A DNA stretch of 26,709 nt from 66-474 sp036759545 (lineage in GTDB: Bacteria; Pseudomonadota; Gammaproteobacteria; Xanthomonadales; Rhodanobacteraceae). Positions 13,178 through 22,726 of the stretch are shown here, in pieces (positions within the stretch are counted from its first letter, which is position 1; every line of letters starts with the position of its first letter). Under the pieces are notes generated by a model, which worked only from the letters and a program-made list of their open reading frames with translations, ran no database searches and was not told the DNA's origin. Both the position numbers and the translations under genes were made by a program. The stretch spans positions 1-26,709 of the forward strand of contig DAIOUL010000032.1 of NCBI GenBank assembly GCA_036759545.1, given 5' to 3'.

Positions 13178-15715
13178 ATGACGACGATGGAATCGCCCCT
13201 GCCCGAAAGTGCGGCGCCGCACGCGCCGTGGGGCCGCGCGCTGCTGGGCCGGCTGCTGGCACCGTGGGTGCGGATCAAGAGAGATCCGGCCGAGCCGCTG
13301 AGCCTGCTCGCTCCGGATGCCGACGTGGTGTACGTGATCGAACGTGCGGGTCTGTCCGACAGCCTCATACTCGAACGTGCCTGCCGCGAAGCGGGCATGC
13401 CCGATCCGCTGAAACCGATGCCCGGCGGAGGCAAGCGCCGGCGCTCGATGTTCAGCCTGAGCCGGCGCGATGGTTCGTTGTACGGCCGCAAACGGCACAG
13501 CACTTCGCGCGAGGCGCTGCGCACGCTGCTGCTGGCGCAGGAAGTGGATCCGCAGTTCGAAATCCAGCTGGTGCCGGTGGCGATCTACGTCGGCCGCGCG
13601 CCCAACCGGCAATCCGGCTGGCTGCGCGCGCTGCTCTCGGAAAATTGGGTGGTGGTCGGGCGCTTCCGCAGATTGCTGGCGCTGCTGCTCAACGGCCGCG
13701 AAACCATCGTGCACTTCTCCAGGCCGGTTTCACTGCGCGAAATGCTGGCCGAGGGCGCGGGGCAACGGCCCGAGCGGGTGCAGCGCAAGATCGCGCGCGT
13801 GCTGCGGGTGCACTTCCGGCGCGTGCGCACCGCGGTGATCGGGCCGGATCTTTCGCACCGCCGCACGGTGGTGGATTCGGTGTTGAACGCCGAAAGCGTG
13901 CGCGCTGCGATCGACGCCGCCGCTTCGAAGGAAAACATCTCGCTGGCGAAGGCATGGCGGCGCGCGGAAAAGCTGGCCTACGAGATCGCCGCGGATTATT
14001 CGCCGCCGTTCGTGCGCGCGAGTTCGTTCCTGCTGTCGAACTTCTGGAACAAGTTGTACGACGGCATCGACATGCACCATTTCGACACGTTGCGCGCGGC
14101 CGCGCCGGGCCACGAGATCGTTTACGTGCCTTGCCACCGCAGCCACGCCGACTACGTGCTGATGTCCTATCAGCTCTACCAGTCCGGCGTGGTCGTGCCG
14201 CACATCGCCGCGGGGGTGAACCTGAATCTGCCGATGCTGGGGCGGTTCCTGCGCATGGGCGGCGCGTTCTTCATGCGCCGCAGCTTCAAGGGCAACGCGC
14301 TGTATTCGGTCATCTTCAACGAATACATGGCGCAGCTGATCGACCGCGGCGTGCCGCTGGAGTATTTCATCGAAGGCGGCCGCTCGCGCACCGGCCGGCT
14401 GCTGGAACCGCGCGCAGGCATGCTCGCGATGACCGTGCGCGCGTTCCTGCGCGCGCCGCGCCGGCCGGTGCTGTTCCAGCCGGTCTACATCGGCTACGAA
14501 AAACTGATGGAAGGCCGCTCTTACAGCGGCGAATTGTCGGGCCAGAAGAAGGAGAAGGAATCCTGGTTCGCCCTGCTGCGCGGGCTGCGCGCGCTGCGCC
14601 AGCACTACGGGCGCGTGGCGTTGAATTTCGGCGAACAGGTGCCGCTGACGCCGTTGCTGGACGCCGCGGCGCCGAACTGGCGCGAAGACACATTGAAGCC
14701 GGATGAACGTCCGGAGTGGCTGCCGCAACTGATCGACACGCTGGCGCGGCGGATCCAGGTGGAAGTCAATCGCGCGGCGGACGTCAATCCGATCAACCTG
14801 CTGAGCGTGGCGCTGCTGGCGGCGCCCAAGCACGCGATGGCCGAATCCGATCTGCTTTCGCAGATCGATCTGATGAAAGCGCTGCTGGAGACGCTGCCGT
14901 ATTCGCCACGGATGACGCTGACGCCGCTGTCGGCCGCGGAAATCATCGGCTACGGCGAGCAGATGGGCTGGATCCGGCGCGTGCGGCATCCGCTGGGCGA
15001 CGTTTTGACCGCCGAAGGCGAGCAGGCCGTCCTGCTTTCGTATTTCCGCAACAACGTGCTGCACCTGTTCGCGGCGTCCGCGTGGGTGGCGTGCTGCTTC
15101 GCCAACAACCGGCGCATCGCGCGCGCGTCGGTGCTGCGGCTGGCGCGGTTGATCCATCCCTTCATCCAGTCGGAACTGTTCCTGCCGTGGGACGAGGATG
15201 GTTTCGTGCAGCGCGTCGATGAAACCGCGGATTTCCTGATCGCGCGCGGCTTGCTCAACACGCGCGGCGATGGCCGCCTCCTGCAGCGCGCGTCCGGACA
15301 GGAAGACGACGGTTTCCAGTTGCGGCTGCTCGCGCACAGCCTGTTGCAGGCGTTCGAGCGCTACTACATCGCGATCGCCGCGCTGGTGAAGAACGGCCCA
15401 CGTGCGCTCACCGCGGCGGAACTGGAGAACCTCTGCCATCTCACCGCGCAGCGGCTGTCGCTGCTGGTCGAGCCCAGCGCGCCGGAATTCTTCGACAAGA
15501 ACCTGTTCCGCGGTTTCATCGCGCGGCTGCGCGAGCGGCGCGTGATCCGCACCGACGGCAACGGCAAGCTGGACTTCGATATCGAACTGGAAGAAGTCGC
15601 GCGCGACGCGCGCGTGATCCTGGCGCGCGAAGTGCGCGATTCGATCCTGAAGATCACGCCCGAAGTAGTCGCGGGCACTTCGGCCGGCGAGGACAAGGCC
15701 GCACGCGCGGCGTAG
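13178..15715 (+). CDS. plsB: Glycerol-3-phosphate 1-O-acyltransferase PlsB
   Basis: This 845-aa membrane-associated enzyme acylates sn-glycerol 3-phosphate to lysophosphatidate, the first committed step of phospholipid synthesis. The four acyltransferase blocks are present: HRSHAD (320-325), GAFFMRRSF (362-370), FIEGGRSRTGR (397-407) and VLFQPVYIGYEKL (431-443). The overall length and order match E. coli PlsB (about 807 aa). The start is uncertain: ATG at 13178 has GAAG upstream, while ATG at 13187 would follow a TACAAT box. A TTG at 13148 would overlap the previous stop and is less likely. It ends before a strong terminator that is shared with fadL. Confidence 0.95.
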   Translation: MTTMESPLPESAAPHAPWGRALLGRLLAPWVRIKRDPAEPLSLLAPDADVVYVIERAGLSDSLILERACREAGMPDPLKPMPGGGKRRRSMFSLSRRDGSLYGRKRHSTSREALRTLLLAQEVDPQFEIQLVPVAIYVGRAPNRQSGWLRALLSENWVVVGRFRRLLALLLNGRETIVHFSRPVSLREMLAEGAGQRPERVQRKIARVLRVHFRRVRTAVIGPDLSHRRTVVDSVLNAESVRAAIDAAASKENISLAKAWRRAEKLAYEIAADYSPPFVRASSFLLSNFWNKLYDGIDMHHFDTLRAAAPGHEIVYVPCHRSHADYVLMSYQLYQSGVVVPHIAAGVNLNLPMLGRFLRMGGAFFMRRSFKGNALYSVIFNEYMAQLIDRGVPLEYFIEGGRSRTGRLLEPRAGMLAMTVRAFLRAPRRPVLFQPVYIGYEKLMEGRSYSGELSGQKKEKESWFALLRGLRALRQHYGRVALNFGEQVPLTPLLDAAAPNWREDTLKPDERPEWLPQLIDTLARRIQVEVNRAADVNPINLLSVALLAAPKHAMAESDLLSQIDLMKALLETLPYSPRMTLTPLSAAEIIGYGEQMGWIRRVRHPLGDVLTAEGEQAVLLSYFRNNVLHLFAASAWVACCFANNRRIARASVLRLARLIHPFIQSELFLPWDEDGFVQRVDETADFLIARGLLNTRGDGRLLQRASGQEDDGFQLRLLAHSLLQAFERYYIAIAALVKNGPRALTAAELENLCHLTAQRLSLLVEPSAPEFFDKNLFRGFIARLRERRVIRTDGNGKLDFDIELEEVARDARVILAREVRDSILKITPEVVAGTSAGEDKAARAA

Positions 15716-15750
15716 TGGATCGCCTTCGCGAGAGACCGAGATCGCCGATC

Positions 15751-15783
15751 AAAAAGGGCGGCCACGTTGGCCGCCCTTTTTTT
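15751..15783. terminator. Bidirectional rho-independent terminator between plsB and fadL
   Basis: AAAAAGGGCGGCCA (15751-15764), loop CGT, TGGCCGCCCTTTTT form a perfect 14-bp stem with A and T tracts on opposite sides. It sits between two converging genes and should end both transcripts. Confidence 0.9.
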
Positions 15784-15813
15784 CCCGCAGCCGCGGGAAG
15801 GAAGCTGCAGCGA

Positions 15814-17235
15814 TCAGAAGTGGAACGTGCCCGACACGCTCAGCAGATTGCCGCTGTTGTCGAAGCTGCCGACCAGGTGATCGCCGGTGACGCTCAGGTC
15901 GTTGACGTCGCCGTTGTCCACGAACAGGTGCGCATAACCGAGATTGAATTCCACCGCGGGGCTGGGCGCGTAGCCCACGCCGACCGCCAGCCACTTGCGC
16001 TCTCCATCGGGGATGCGCGGCGTGCGGGTTTCGTCGCGGGTGGGTGTCTGGTCGAACGCGACACCGCCGCGCAAGGTCCACTGTTCGTTGACCTTGTAGT
16101 CCAGACCCAGCGAACCGAAGAAGGTGTTGCGCCAGTCTTCGGCCTCCACCGAAGGCGGCTGGTAAGGATTGGCGAAGTTGATCGCCAGCTGCTTGAACGA
16201 ACTCCAGCCGGTCCAGCCCAGCGAGAGGCCCCAGCTCACCGGGCCGCTGCCGATGTGCCAGTAACTCAGGTTCGCGATCGCCGGCGTGGCGAAATCGCCG
16301 CTGGCCGAAGTGTTCTGGAATGCTCCGGTCGGCGCGATGATCGGCTGTATCGCGGTCGGGATCTGGAAGTACGCATTGCCGCTGATGGTGTGATCGATCT
16401 TGGCGCGGTAGGACAGGCCGATGCGGTCCTGATCGGTCGGCTTGAATTCGGCGCCGAGCTGCCAGCCGTAGCTCCAGTCGTCGCCCTTCACTTCCGCCTT
16501 GCCGTCCGCGGATTGCGGGAACACGCTGACGCTGGCCGCGCATGTGGCGGGATCGCCGCCCAGCGCGATGCACTGCTCGATCTGCGCATTGGCGACGATC
16601 GCGCCGAAATTCACCGCGTTGCTCAGGTCCACCTTGGTCTGCTGCGCGATGATCGATGCGCCGAGTGCGACCTGCGGATTGATCTGCCAGGAAATCGAAC
16701 CGGTGAGATCCAGCGAAGTCACTTTCGACTTCAGCGCCTGGTAGCGGCCCATCCAGCCGTCGTCGTACTCGGTCTGCAAGCCGAACGGCGCATTCACGGC
16801 CAGGCCGATGCGCCAGGCATCATTGATCGGTGCGGAAAAATACAGCGCGGGGACCGGCACCACGTCGCCGCCGTTGCCGCCGTCGCCGCCGGACAGCGGA
16901 AAGCCGAACACATCGGTGCCGCTGCCGTGGAATTGCGTGTTGACGTCGATCGCGGTGACATCGGCCTGGAACACCATGCCGTTCAAATCCGACATCGCCG
17001 CGGGGTTGTTCACCACCACCGACGCGTCGTTGCCCGCGGTATCGACTCCGGCGAAAGCGCGGCCCAGCGCCTTCGCGCTGTTTTCCTTGATCTGGAAACC
17101 GGATGCCGCAGCATCGGTGCTCGCCAGCGCGCAAGCCACGGCCAGCGCCAGAACCGTGAGGACCAGCGCACCCCGGCGCGATCCGTGTTGAAGATGTGCG
17201 GTCGTGCTCATCGTCGTGCTCATGATCGTACTCAT
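15814..17235 (-). CDS. Outer-membrane fatty acid/hydrocarbon transporter, FadL/OMPP1/TodX family
   Basis: This 473-aa precursor has a cleavable signal (hydrophobic core about 23-38) and likely cleavage after AAA at 44. The mature protein starts SGFQIKENSAKALGRAFAG, the hallmark FadL N-terminus that forms the hatch domain, followed by the NNPAA motif (76-80). The rest alternates in amphipathic strands and ends in phenylalanine (TFHF), as expected for a beta-barrel assembled by BAM. It carries long-chain fatty acids or other hydrophobic compounds across the outer membrane; the exact ligand is unknown. The start region contains three tandem copies of a 12-bp unit, giving in-frame ATGs at 17235, 17223 and 17211, any of which would leave a usable signal peptide. 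Confidence 0.92.
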   Translation of the reverse strand: MSTIMSTTMSTTAHLQHGSRRGALVLTVLALAVACALASTDAAASGFQIKENSAKALGRAFAGVDTAGNDASVVVNNPAAMSDLNGMVFQADVTAIDVNTQFHGSGTDVFGFPLSGGDGGNGGDVVPVPALYFSAPINDAWRIGLAVNAPFGLQTEYDDGWMGRYQALKSKVTSLDLTGSISWQINPQVALGASIIAQQTKVDLSNAVNFGAIVANAQIEQCIALGGDPATCAASVSVFPQSADGKAEVKGDDWSYGWQLGAEFKPTDQDRIGLSYRAKIDHTISGNAYFQIPTAIQPIIAPTGAFQNTSASGDFATPAIANLSYWHIGSGPVSWGLSLGWTGWSSFKQLAINFANPYQPPSVEAEDWRNTFFGSLGLDYKVNEQWTLRGGVAFDQTPTRDETRTPRIPDGERKWLAVGVGYAPSPAVEFNLGYAHLFVDNGDVNDLSVTGDHLVGSFDNSGNLLSVSGTFHF

Positions 17236-17382
17236 AGGAACAGAGTTCTCCCGTGGTGCCCTCGCGGTTCGCCGGATTTCATACGACTGTTTGAACCGCC
17301 CGGCGCAAACTTTGAAGGGAATGGGGCGTGGATGCAAGCATTCTTTAACATCCTGTTACCGCGCGACCGTGACCTGCTTCCG

Positions 17383-17388
17383 TATACT
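17383..17388 (+). promoter_or_regulatory. Candidate -10 box for the ankyrin gene
   Basis: TATACT within CCGTATACTGCCG lies 39 bp before the ATG at 17427. No good -35 box is seen at normal spacing. The divergent fadL start is 148 bp away on the other side. Confidence 0.35.
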
Positions 17389-17426
17389 GCCGCGGTTGCG
17401 CCGCTGGCGGTCCATCCCGGTTTCTC

Positions 17427-20400
17427 ATGTCCAACTCCAAGCTGCGCCGCCGGCCCTCGCTGCTGCGCTCGTTGCCCTACTTTCTGCCGTCGCTGATCGC
17501 GGTGGCGCTGTCCGCGTTCGGCGTCTCCTCGCTGGCGCTGTTGCCGCTGTTGGTCGCCAGTACGCTGTGCATGGCGGCGGTGTGCCACGCGATCGGTTTC
17601 GATCCCGAACCGTCCTTTCTGCGCACCGTGCTGAGGCGCGGGGCGATCCACCTGATCCTGTTCGCCGTCTACACCGCGATCGTGTTCGGTTTGATCGCCT
17701 GGCCGCTGCTGGCACTGTCGGTCGCGCCGTCGTTGCCCGCTACTCTGGGCCTGTGCGCTGCGCTGGTCGCGGCATTGGCGGTGTTGTGGCGGTTGTGGCC
17801 GGTGTTCGGGCTGGTGTTCCTGTGGGACGATGCGTTTCCGCGCGAGCAGGAACGTTCCTGGATTTCCACCGCCTTCGCGCGCAGCATCGCCTTCGCCTGG
17901 CACCTCACCGGTGCGCAGGAACATTTCTTCTCGCGCTTCCTGCCCGCGGGCCTGGCTTATCTGACGCTGGCGTTCGGCGCGCTGGCTTTCACGGGCATCG
18001 GCTCAGTATTGCCCGACGAATTGCGCACCGCTGCGCTGTTCCTTTACGCCATCGTGCTGCTGCCGCTGTGCACGTTGATCGCCGCCAACCGCACCCTGCG
18101 CGCGTTGCTGTGCGACACCTGGCGCGAGCGCAGGACCAGACACGCCGACGAGGCTCCGCCTGCTCCGATCACGCCGGCAGAGCCGTCGCAGACACCCATT
18201 CCGCAAACAACAGCGAACCCTGCCAGCGGCGCGAGCACTCCCGCTCTGCCGCCGGCCGTGCTGAACCAGGCGTTGCTGGACGCGGCGCGCGAGGGCGATG
18301 TCGAACACGCGCTGGAATTGCTGCAGGCCGGCGCCGATCCCGACGCGCTGCCCGCTTCCGGCGCGCGCGATCAGCGCAGCGCGCTGGTGCTCGCTGCGTT
18401 GCTGCCGGACACACGCCTGCTGCGCGCGTTGATCTCGCGCGGCGCGCAAGTCAATCGCGCGCATTGCGACGTCACTGCCTTGCTTGCCGCCACGCGCGAC
18501 AGCTATCACGGGCGGACCGAGGCGGTGATGACCTTGCTGGCCAACGGCGCCGATCCGCGTCTGGCCGATCGTGACGGCAACACGCCGCTGCACTACGCCG
18601 CGTTGGCGGCCGAGCCTTCGATCGCGGCGATCCTGATCGATGCGCAGGCGCCGCTCGATGCGCTGAATCGCAACCGCCAGTCGCCGCTGGGCCTCGCCGC
18701 GGGCGCGGCCAACTGGGCGCTGGTGAAATTCCTGCTGGAACACGGCGCGAAGTGCGAGCCCGCGCAAGGCGTGCCGGCGCTGCTCTCTGCGGCGGCGATC
18801 GCCGATGACGATCTGCGCGGCGTGCAGTTGCTGTTGAAGCACAAGGCGCGCGTGGATGCCACCGATTCCCTCGGCCGCACCGCACTGATGAATGCCGCGC
18901 TCGAAGGACACGCGGCCATCGTGCGCGTGCTGCTGGGTGCAGGCGCCAACGCGGATCACGCCGACCGCCGCGGCGTTACCGCGTTAATGGAAGCCGCGCG
19001 CGCTGGTGCGCATGCGGTGCTCGATGAATTGATCGCCGCGCAGGCGAATGCGCGCGTCCGCGACGAACATGGACGCGACGCGTTGCTGTTGGCCTGCCAG
19101 TCGCCGCGCGCGAATGCGCAATGCGTGCGCGCGTTGCTGGCGCTGGCGCTCGATCCCAAGGCGAAGAGCCAGGACGGCCGCAGTGCTTTGGATCATGCCG
19201 CGACGGCGGGGCGGTGGGATCTGGTCGCGCTGCTCGATCCGTCCACGCCGCTGCCGTCTTCGCACGCGCTGGCCGCGCAACCGGAACCGGGCGCGGACAC
19301 GCCTGCGCATCTGCTGGATGCGCTGCGTTTCGGGCATTGGGCCGTCGCATCGGGTTTCGGCGAACGCGCACGCGGCTGGCCGCCGAGCGAACTCGCCGCG
19401 TTGTATCTCGACCTGATCGAGGGCGATCACGCGCAGGCGCGCAACTGGCTGCTGGAGCATGGCCTGGATGCAGAGGCGAAACTCGATGACGGTACGCGGC
19501 TGTTCGATGCGCTGATCGACCGTCTGCCTGCGTCGACCGACGCGCTGCGGCAATTGCTGGATGCGGGCGCGACACCCGCGGGCACAGGCCTGTTCGCGCG
19601 CGCATTGCCGCGACTGGACCATGCGGATCATTCGGCCTTCGCGCTGTCGCTGCTGGAACGCGGCGCGGATGCGTTCGGTGCGGATGCGCAAGGCCGCACG
19701 CCGCTGCATCACGCCGCCTGCCCGAATCTCTCGCCGGTGTTGCACGCCGTGCTCTCGCGCGGCGCCGACCCCAACGCACGCGATCGCGGCGGCGCCACCC
19801 CGCTGCACGTCGCACTGGATGCGGGGCGCGACGCGCTGCCGCTGGTGCGCGCGCTGGTCGCGCACGGGGCCGACCCGGAGTGCGCCGCGGCCAACGGCGA
19901 AACACCGCTGGGCCTCGCTTTGGCACGCGGCGACTCGCAACTGGAACACTGGCTGCGCTGGCACGGCTGGCCATTGCCGCAGCGTCCGCTGCGCGCGGAA
20001 GATCTGCCCGCCGCCGCCGCGGCGGGCGATGCGGACGCGGTCAGCAAGCTGCTCACGCTCGGTTTCGACGTGAACACCCGCGACGAGCGCGGCGCCAGCG
20101 CGCTGCTGCGCGCCTGCGGCGCGGGTCACATCGACACCGCGCAACGGCTGATCGAAGCCGGCGCCGACATCGAACTCGCCGCCGAATCGGGCGCGACGCC
20201 GTTGTCGGCCGCGATCAGCGCGCGACGCGAAGCCGTAGTGAATCTGTTGCTGGAGCGCGGCGCGAAACCCAACCGCCGCCTGCCCAACGACGCGACCGCC
20301 TTGATGGTGGCGGCCGCGCTGGGTTTTCCGGAAATTGTTGAAGCGCTGCTCACGCATGGGGCGAACGCCAATCTTGCCGACGCGTCGGGCCACACCGCAC

Positions 20401-20867
20401 TGCACGCCGCGGCGCGCTTCTGTTTCGACAGCCGCGACAGCCTGCGTTGCAGGCGCCTGCTGGATGCACTGCTGAAAGCACCGGACGTGCAAATCGATGC
20501 CGCGGATCAGCACGGCGCGAGCGCGCTGCTGCTGTTGCTCGGCTCGCAATCCAGGCCCGGTTCTGATGCCGACGGCACGCACCTCGGCGCGCTGCTGCCC
20601 GCATTGCTGGACAACGGCGCCGATCCCGACCATGCCGATGCACGCGGCGTGACCGCGCTGCATGCCTGCGCGATGCATGCGCTGTTCCAGCCGGCGCGCG
20701 TGCTGCTCTCGCGCGGCGCCAGCCGCGACAGCACCGATGCATTCGGCCGCACACCTGCGGATGTCGCGCGATTGCTCGGACTGGTCGACATGGCGCTGGA
20801 AATCGCGCCGCGGATCCTCCCTGCCACTAATCAGGTGTTGCGCCAGCCGGCGCCGTCGGCGGACTGA
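17427..20867 (+). CDS. Membrane-anchored ankyrin-repeat protein
   Basis: This 1146-aa protein has two parts. Residues 1-225 hold about six hydrophobic helices (near 15-35, 37-55, 73-97, 105-130, 172-192, 203-221). After a Pro/Thr/Ala linker (about 240-280) the rest is a long series of roughly 33-residue ankyrin repeats, seen as recurring G-x-TPLHYAA / LLxxGADPxxxD text (for example GNTPLHYAA, GRTALMNAA, GRTPLHHAA, GATPLHVAL). The series is interrupted around 630-740 by a stretch with few consensus repeats. The ankyrin part has no export signal and probably lies in the cytoplasm, for protein binding. The partner and role are unknown. The last 41 bp overlap the 3' end of the opposing antiporter gene. 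Start ATG 17427 has only a weak Shine-Dalgarno. Confidence 0.87.
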   Translation: MSNSKLRRRPSLLRSLPYFLPSLIAVALSAFGVSSLALLPLLVASTLCMAAVCHAIGFDPEPSFLRTVLRRGAIHLILFAVYTAIVFGLIAWPLLALSVAPSLPATLGLCAALVAALAVLWRLWPVFGLVFLWDDAFPREQERSWISTAFARSIAFAWHLTGAQEHFFSRFLPAGLAYLTLAFGALAFTGIGSVLPDELRTAALFLYAIVLLPLCTLIAANRTLRALLCDTWRERRTRHADEAPPAPITPAEPSQTPIPQTTANPASGASTPALPPAVLNQALLDAAREGDVEHALELLQAGADPDALPASGARDQRSALVLAALLPDTRLLRALISRGAQVNRAHCDVTALLAATRDSYHGRTEAVMTLLANGADPRLADRDGNTPLHYAALAAEPSIAAILIDAQAPLDALNRNRQSPLGLAAGAANWALVKFLLEHGAKCEPAQGVPALLSAAAIADDDLRGVQLLLKHKARVDATDSLGRTALMNAALEGHAAIVRVLLGAGANADHADRRGVTALMEAARAGAHAVLDELIAAQANARVRDEHGRDALLLACQSPRANAQCVRALLALALDPKAKSQDGRSALDHAATAGRWDLVALLDPSTPLPSSHALAAQPEPGADTPAHLLDALRFGHWAVASGFGERARGWPPSELAALYLDLIEGDHAQARNWLLEHGLDAEAKLDDGTRLFDALIDRLPASTDALRQLLDAGATPAGTGLFARALPRLDHADHSAFALSLLERGADAFGADAQGRTPLHHAACPNLSPVLHAVLSRGADPNARDRGGATPLHVALDAGRDALPLVRALVAHGADPECAAANGETPLGLALARGDSQLEHWLRWHGWPLPQRPLRAEDLPAAAAAGDADAVSKLLTLGFDVNTRDERGASALLRACGAGHIDTAQRLIEAGADIELAAESGATPLSAAISARREAVVNLLLERGAKPNRRLPNDATALMVAAALGFPEIVEALLTHGANANLADASGHTALHAAARFCFDSRDSLRCRRLLDALLKAPDVQIDAADQHGASALLLLLGSQSRPGSDADGTHLGALLPALLDNGADPDHADARGVTALHACAMHALFQPARVLLSRGASRDSTDAFGRTPADVARLLGLVDMALEIAPRILPATNQVLRQPAPSAD

Positions 20868-22659
20868 CTTCCGCCTTCGCCGCAAGCGTGCGGTCGGCCT
20901 CGAACAACCGCTCCAGTTCCTCGCGCGCTTCCTGCGCGCCCTGCACCAGCGCCGACTCGTCGTCGTACACCAGGTGCTGCTCGCGCAGCAGGCGTTCGTC
21001 GAACTTGCGGAAGGTTTCCACCGAGGTCTGCGCGGCCTCCGGCGAAAACCCCAAACCCTGCAGCGCCATCTTCGCCATCTTCAAGCTCGAATAAAGCGTC
21101 TCGCGCACCACGTCGTCGGGCGAAGTCAGATCCATCAGGCGGAACGCGTGCTGGCGGTTGCGGGCACGCGCGACGATCTTCAGATGCGGAAACAGCCGCC
21201 GCACGATGCGCGCAGTGCGCACGTTGGCTTCCGGATCGTCGGTGGCCAGCACGAACACTTCGGCCTTGTCCGCCTGCGCGGCGCGCAGCAGTTCCACGCG
21301 CGTGGGATCGCCGTAGAACACCTTGTTGCCGAAGCGGCGCATGAAGTCCACCTGCTCGACCGAACTCTCCAGCGCAGTGAACGGAATGTGATGCGCGTAC
21401 AGCAGGCGTCCGACGACTTGTCCGACGCGGCCGAAGCCCGCGATGATCACACGCGGTGCTTCACCGTCGATACGGTCGAACTCGCGCTTGGGTTTGCGGA
21501 GCTTCGGCAGCCGCGCCACGCCCAGCACCAGCAGCGGCACCGCAGCCATGCTGAGCGTGATCACCAGCACCAGCAAGCGATGGCTGTCCGCATCCAGCAG
21601 GTCATGTTGATCGGCGAGGTTAAACACCACGAAGGCGAATTCGCCGCCGCCCGCAAGCAGCGCCGCCAATCGCAATGAACTGGAAAAATCCAGGCGCGCG
21701 ACGCGTCCGAGCAGCGCCAGCACCGGCGCCTTGCAAACCAAAAGCAACGCAACCAGCCCGCACACCAGCCATGGATGCAAGACCAGCAGGCGCAAATCCA
21801 CGCCCATGCCCACCGCGATGAAGAACAGACCGAGCAGCAGACCCTCGAACGGCGCGATGTTGGATTCCAGTTCGTGCCGGTATTCGGAATCGGCCAGCAG
21901 CACGCCGGCCAGGAACGTGCCCAGCGCCATCGACACGCCGGCGAGTTCCATCAGCCACGCCGTGCCGATCACCACCAGCAACGCGGTGGCGGTGGAGACT
22001 TCGATCTGTTGCAGTTTCGCCACGGTGCGGAACAGCGGCCGCAAGGCGTAACGCCCGCCGACCACCACGATCGCGATCACGCCCACCACGCGCAGCGCGG
22101 AAATCCACAACGGCGGGCCGTGCGGCTCCGCCAGCGCGTGGCCACCCAGCAGCGGAATCGCCGCGATCAGCGGAATCGCGGCCAGGTCCTGGAACAGCAG
22201 GATCGCGAAAGCCAGACGGCCGTAGCCCGTCTGCAATTCCTTGCGCTCGGCCATCGTCTGCAGGCCGAACGCGGTCGACGACAACGACAGGCCGAGACCG
22301 ACGATGCACGCGCTCGCGAGCGGTGCGTGGAACACGAAATACGCGACCGCGCCGAGCACGATCGCGCAGCCGATCACCTGCGCGGTGCCGGCGCCGAACA
22401 CTGCGCGCCGCATCACCCACAGACGTTGCGGCGAGAGTTCCAGGCCGATGACGAACAGCAGCAGCGCGACGCCGAGTTCGGAAATGCTGGCGATCGCATC
22501 CGGATTGCGCACCAGCTTCAACCCGTAAGGACCGATCACCACGCCTGCGGCCAGGTAGCCGAGCACCGAGCCCAGTTTCAATCGCCGCGCGATCGGAACC
22601 GCGATCACCACCGCGACCAGGAAAATCAGGATCGATTGCAGAAAGCCGTGGTCTTGCAC
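20827..22659 (-). CDS. CPA2-family monovalent cation:H+ antiporter, KefB/KefC-like
   Basis: This 610-aa protein has an antiporter domain of about 12 helices (1-385), then a cytoplasmic RCK/KTN nucleotide-binding domain (about 402-515) and a charged helical tail. The ion-binding region includes FQDLAAIP (156-163) and LGTFLAG (246-252). The Rossmann start is VIIAGFGRVGQVVGRLL (404-420). In E. coli, KefB and KefC release K+ under electrophile stress and are held shut by glutathione. Similar control here is inferred. The start is a GTG at 22659; the N-terminal text aligns with E. coli KefB (xFLxxxxxFL...VPLA, then GYLLAG), and no ATG exists nearby. A separate ancillary flavoprotein (KefF/KefG) is not in the window. 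Confidence 0.92.
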   Translation of the reverse strand: MQDHGFLQSILIFLVAVVIAVPIARRLKLGSVLGYLAAGVVIGPYGLKLVRNPDAIASISELGVALLLFVIGLELSPQRLWVMRRAVFGAGTAQVIGCAIVLGAVAYFVFHAPLASACIVGLGLSLSSTAFGLQTMAERKELQTGYGRLAFAILLFQDLAAIPLIAAIPLLGGHALAEPHGPPLWISALRVVGVIAIVVVGGRYALRPLFRTVAKLQQIEVSTATALLVVIGTAWLMELAGVSMALGTFLAGVLLADSEYRHELESNIAPFEGLLLGLFFIAVGMGVDLRLLVLHPWLVCGLVALLLVCKAPVLALLGRVARLDFSSSLRLAALLAGGGEFAFVVFNLADQHDLLDADSHRLLVLVITLSMAAVPLLVLGVARLPKLRKPKREFDRIDGEAPRVIIAGFGRVGQVVGRLLYAHHIPFTALESSVEQVDFMRRFGNKVFYGDPTRVELLRAAQADKAEVFVLATDDPEANVRTARIVRRLFPHLKIVARARNRQHAFRLMDLTSPDDVVRETLYSSLKMAKMALQGLGFSPEAAQTSVETFRKFDERLLREQHLVYDDESALVQGAQEAREELERLFEADRTLAAKAEVSPPTAPAGATPD

Positions 22660-22726
22660 GAGATATCGCCGTCAGGGTGGCGGCATTATGGCAGCGCTTT
22701 GCTTCAGTCAGCCGCGCCGCCGCGGG

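Noticed and set aside
18984..20885. A 633-aa leftward frame antisense to the ankyrin gene
   Set aside because: Arg/Gln-rich shadow of the repeated ankyrin codons; no motif or start signal.
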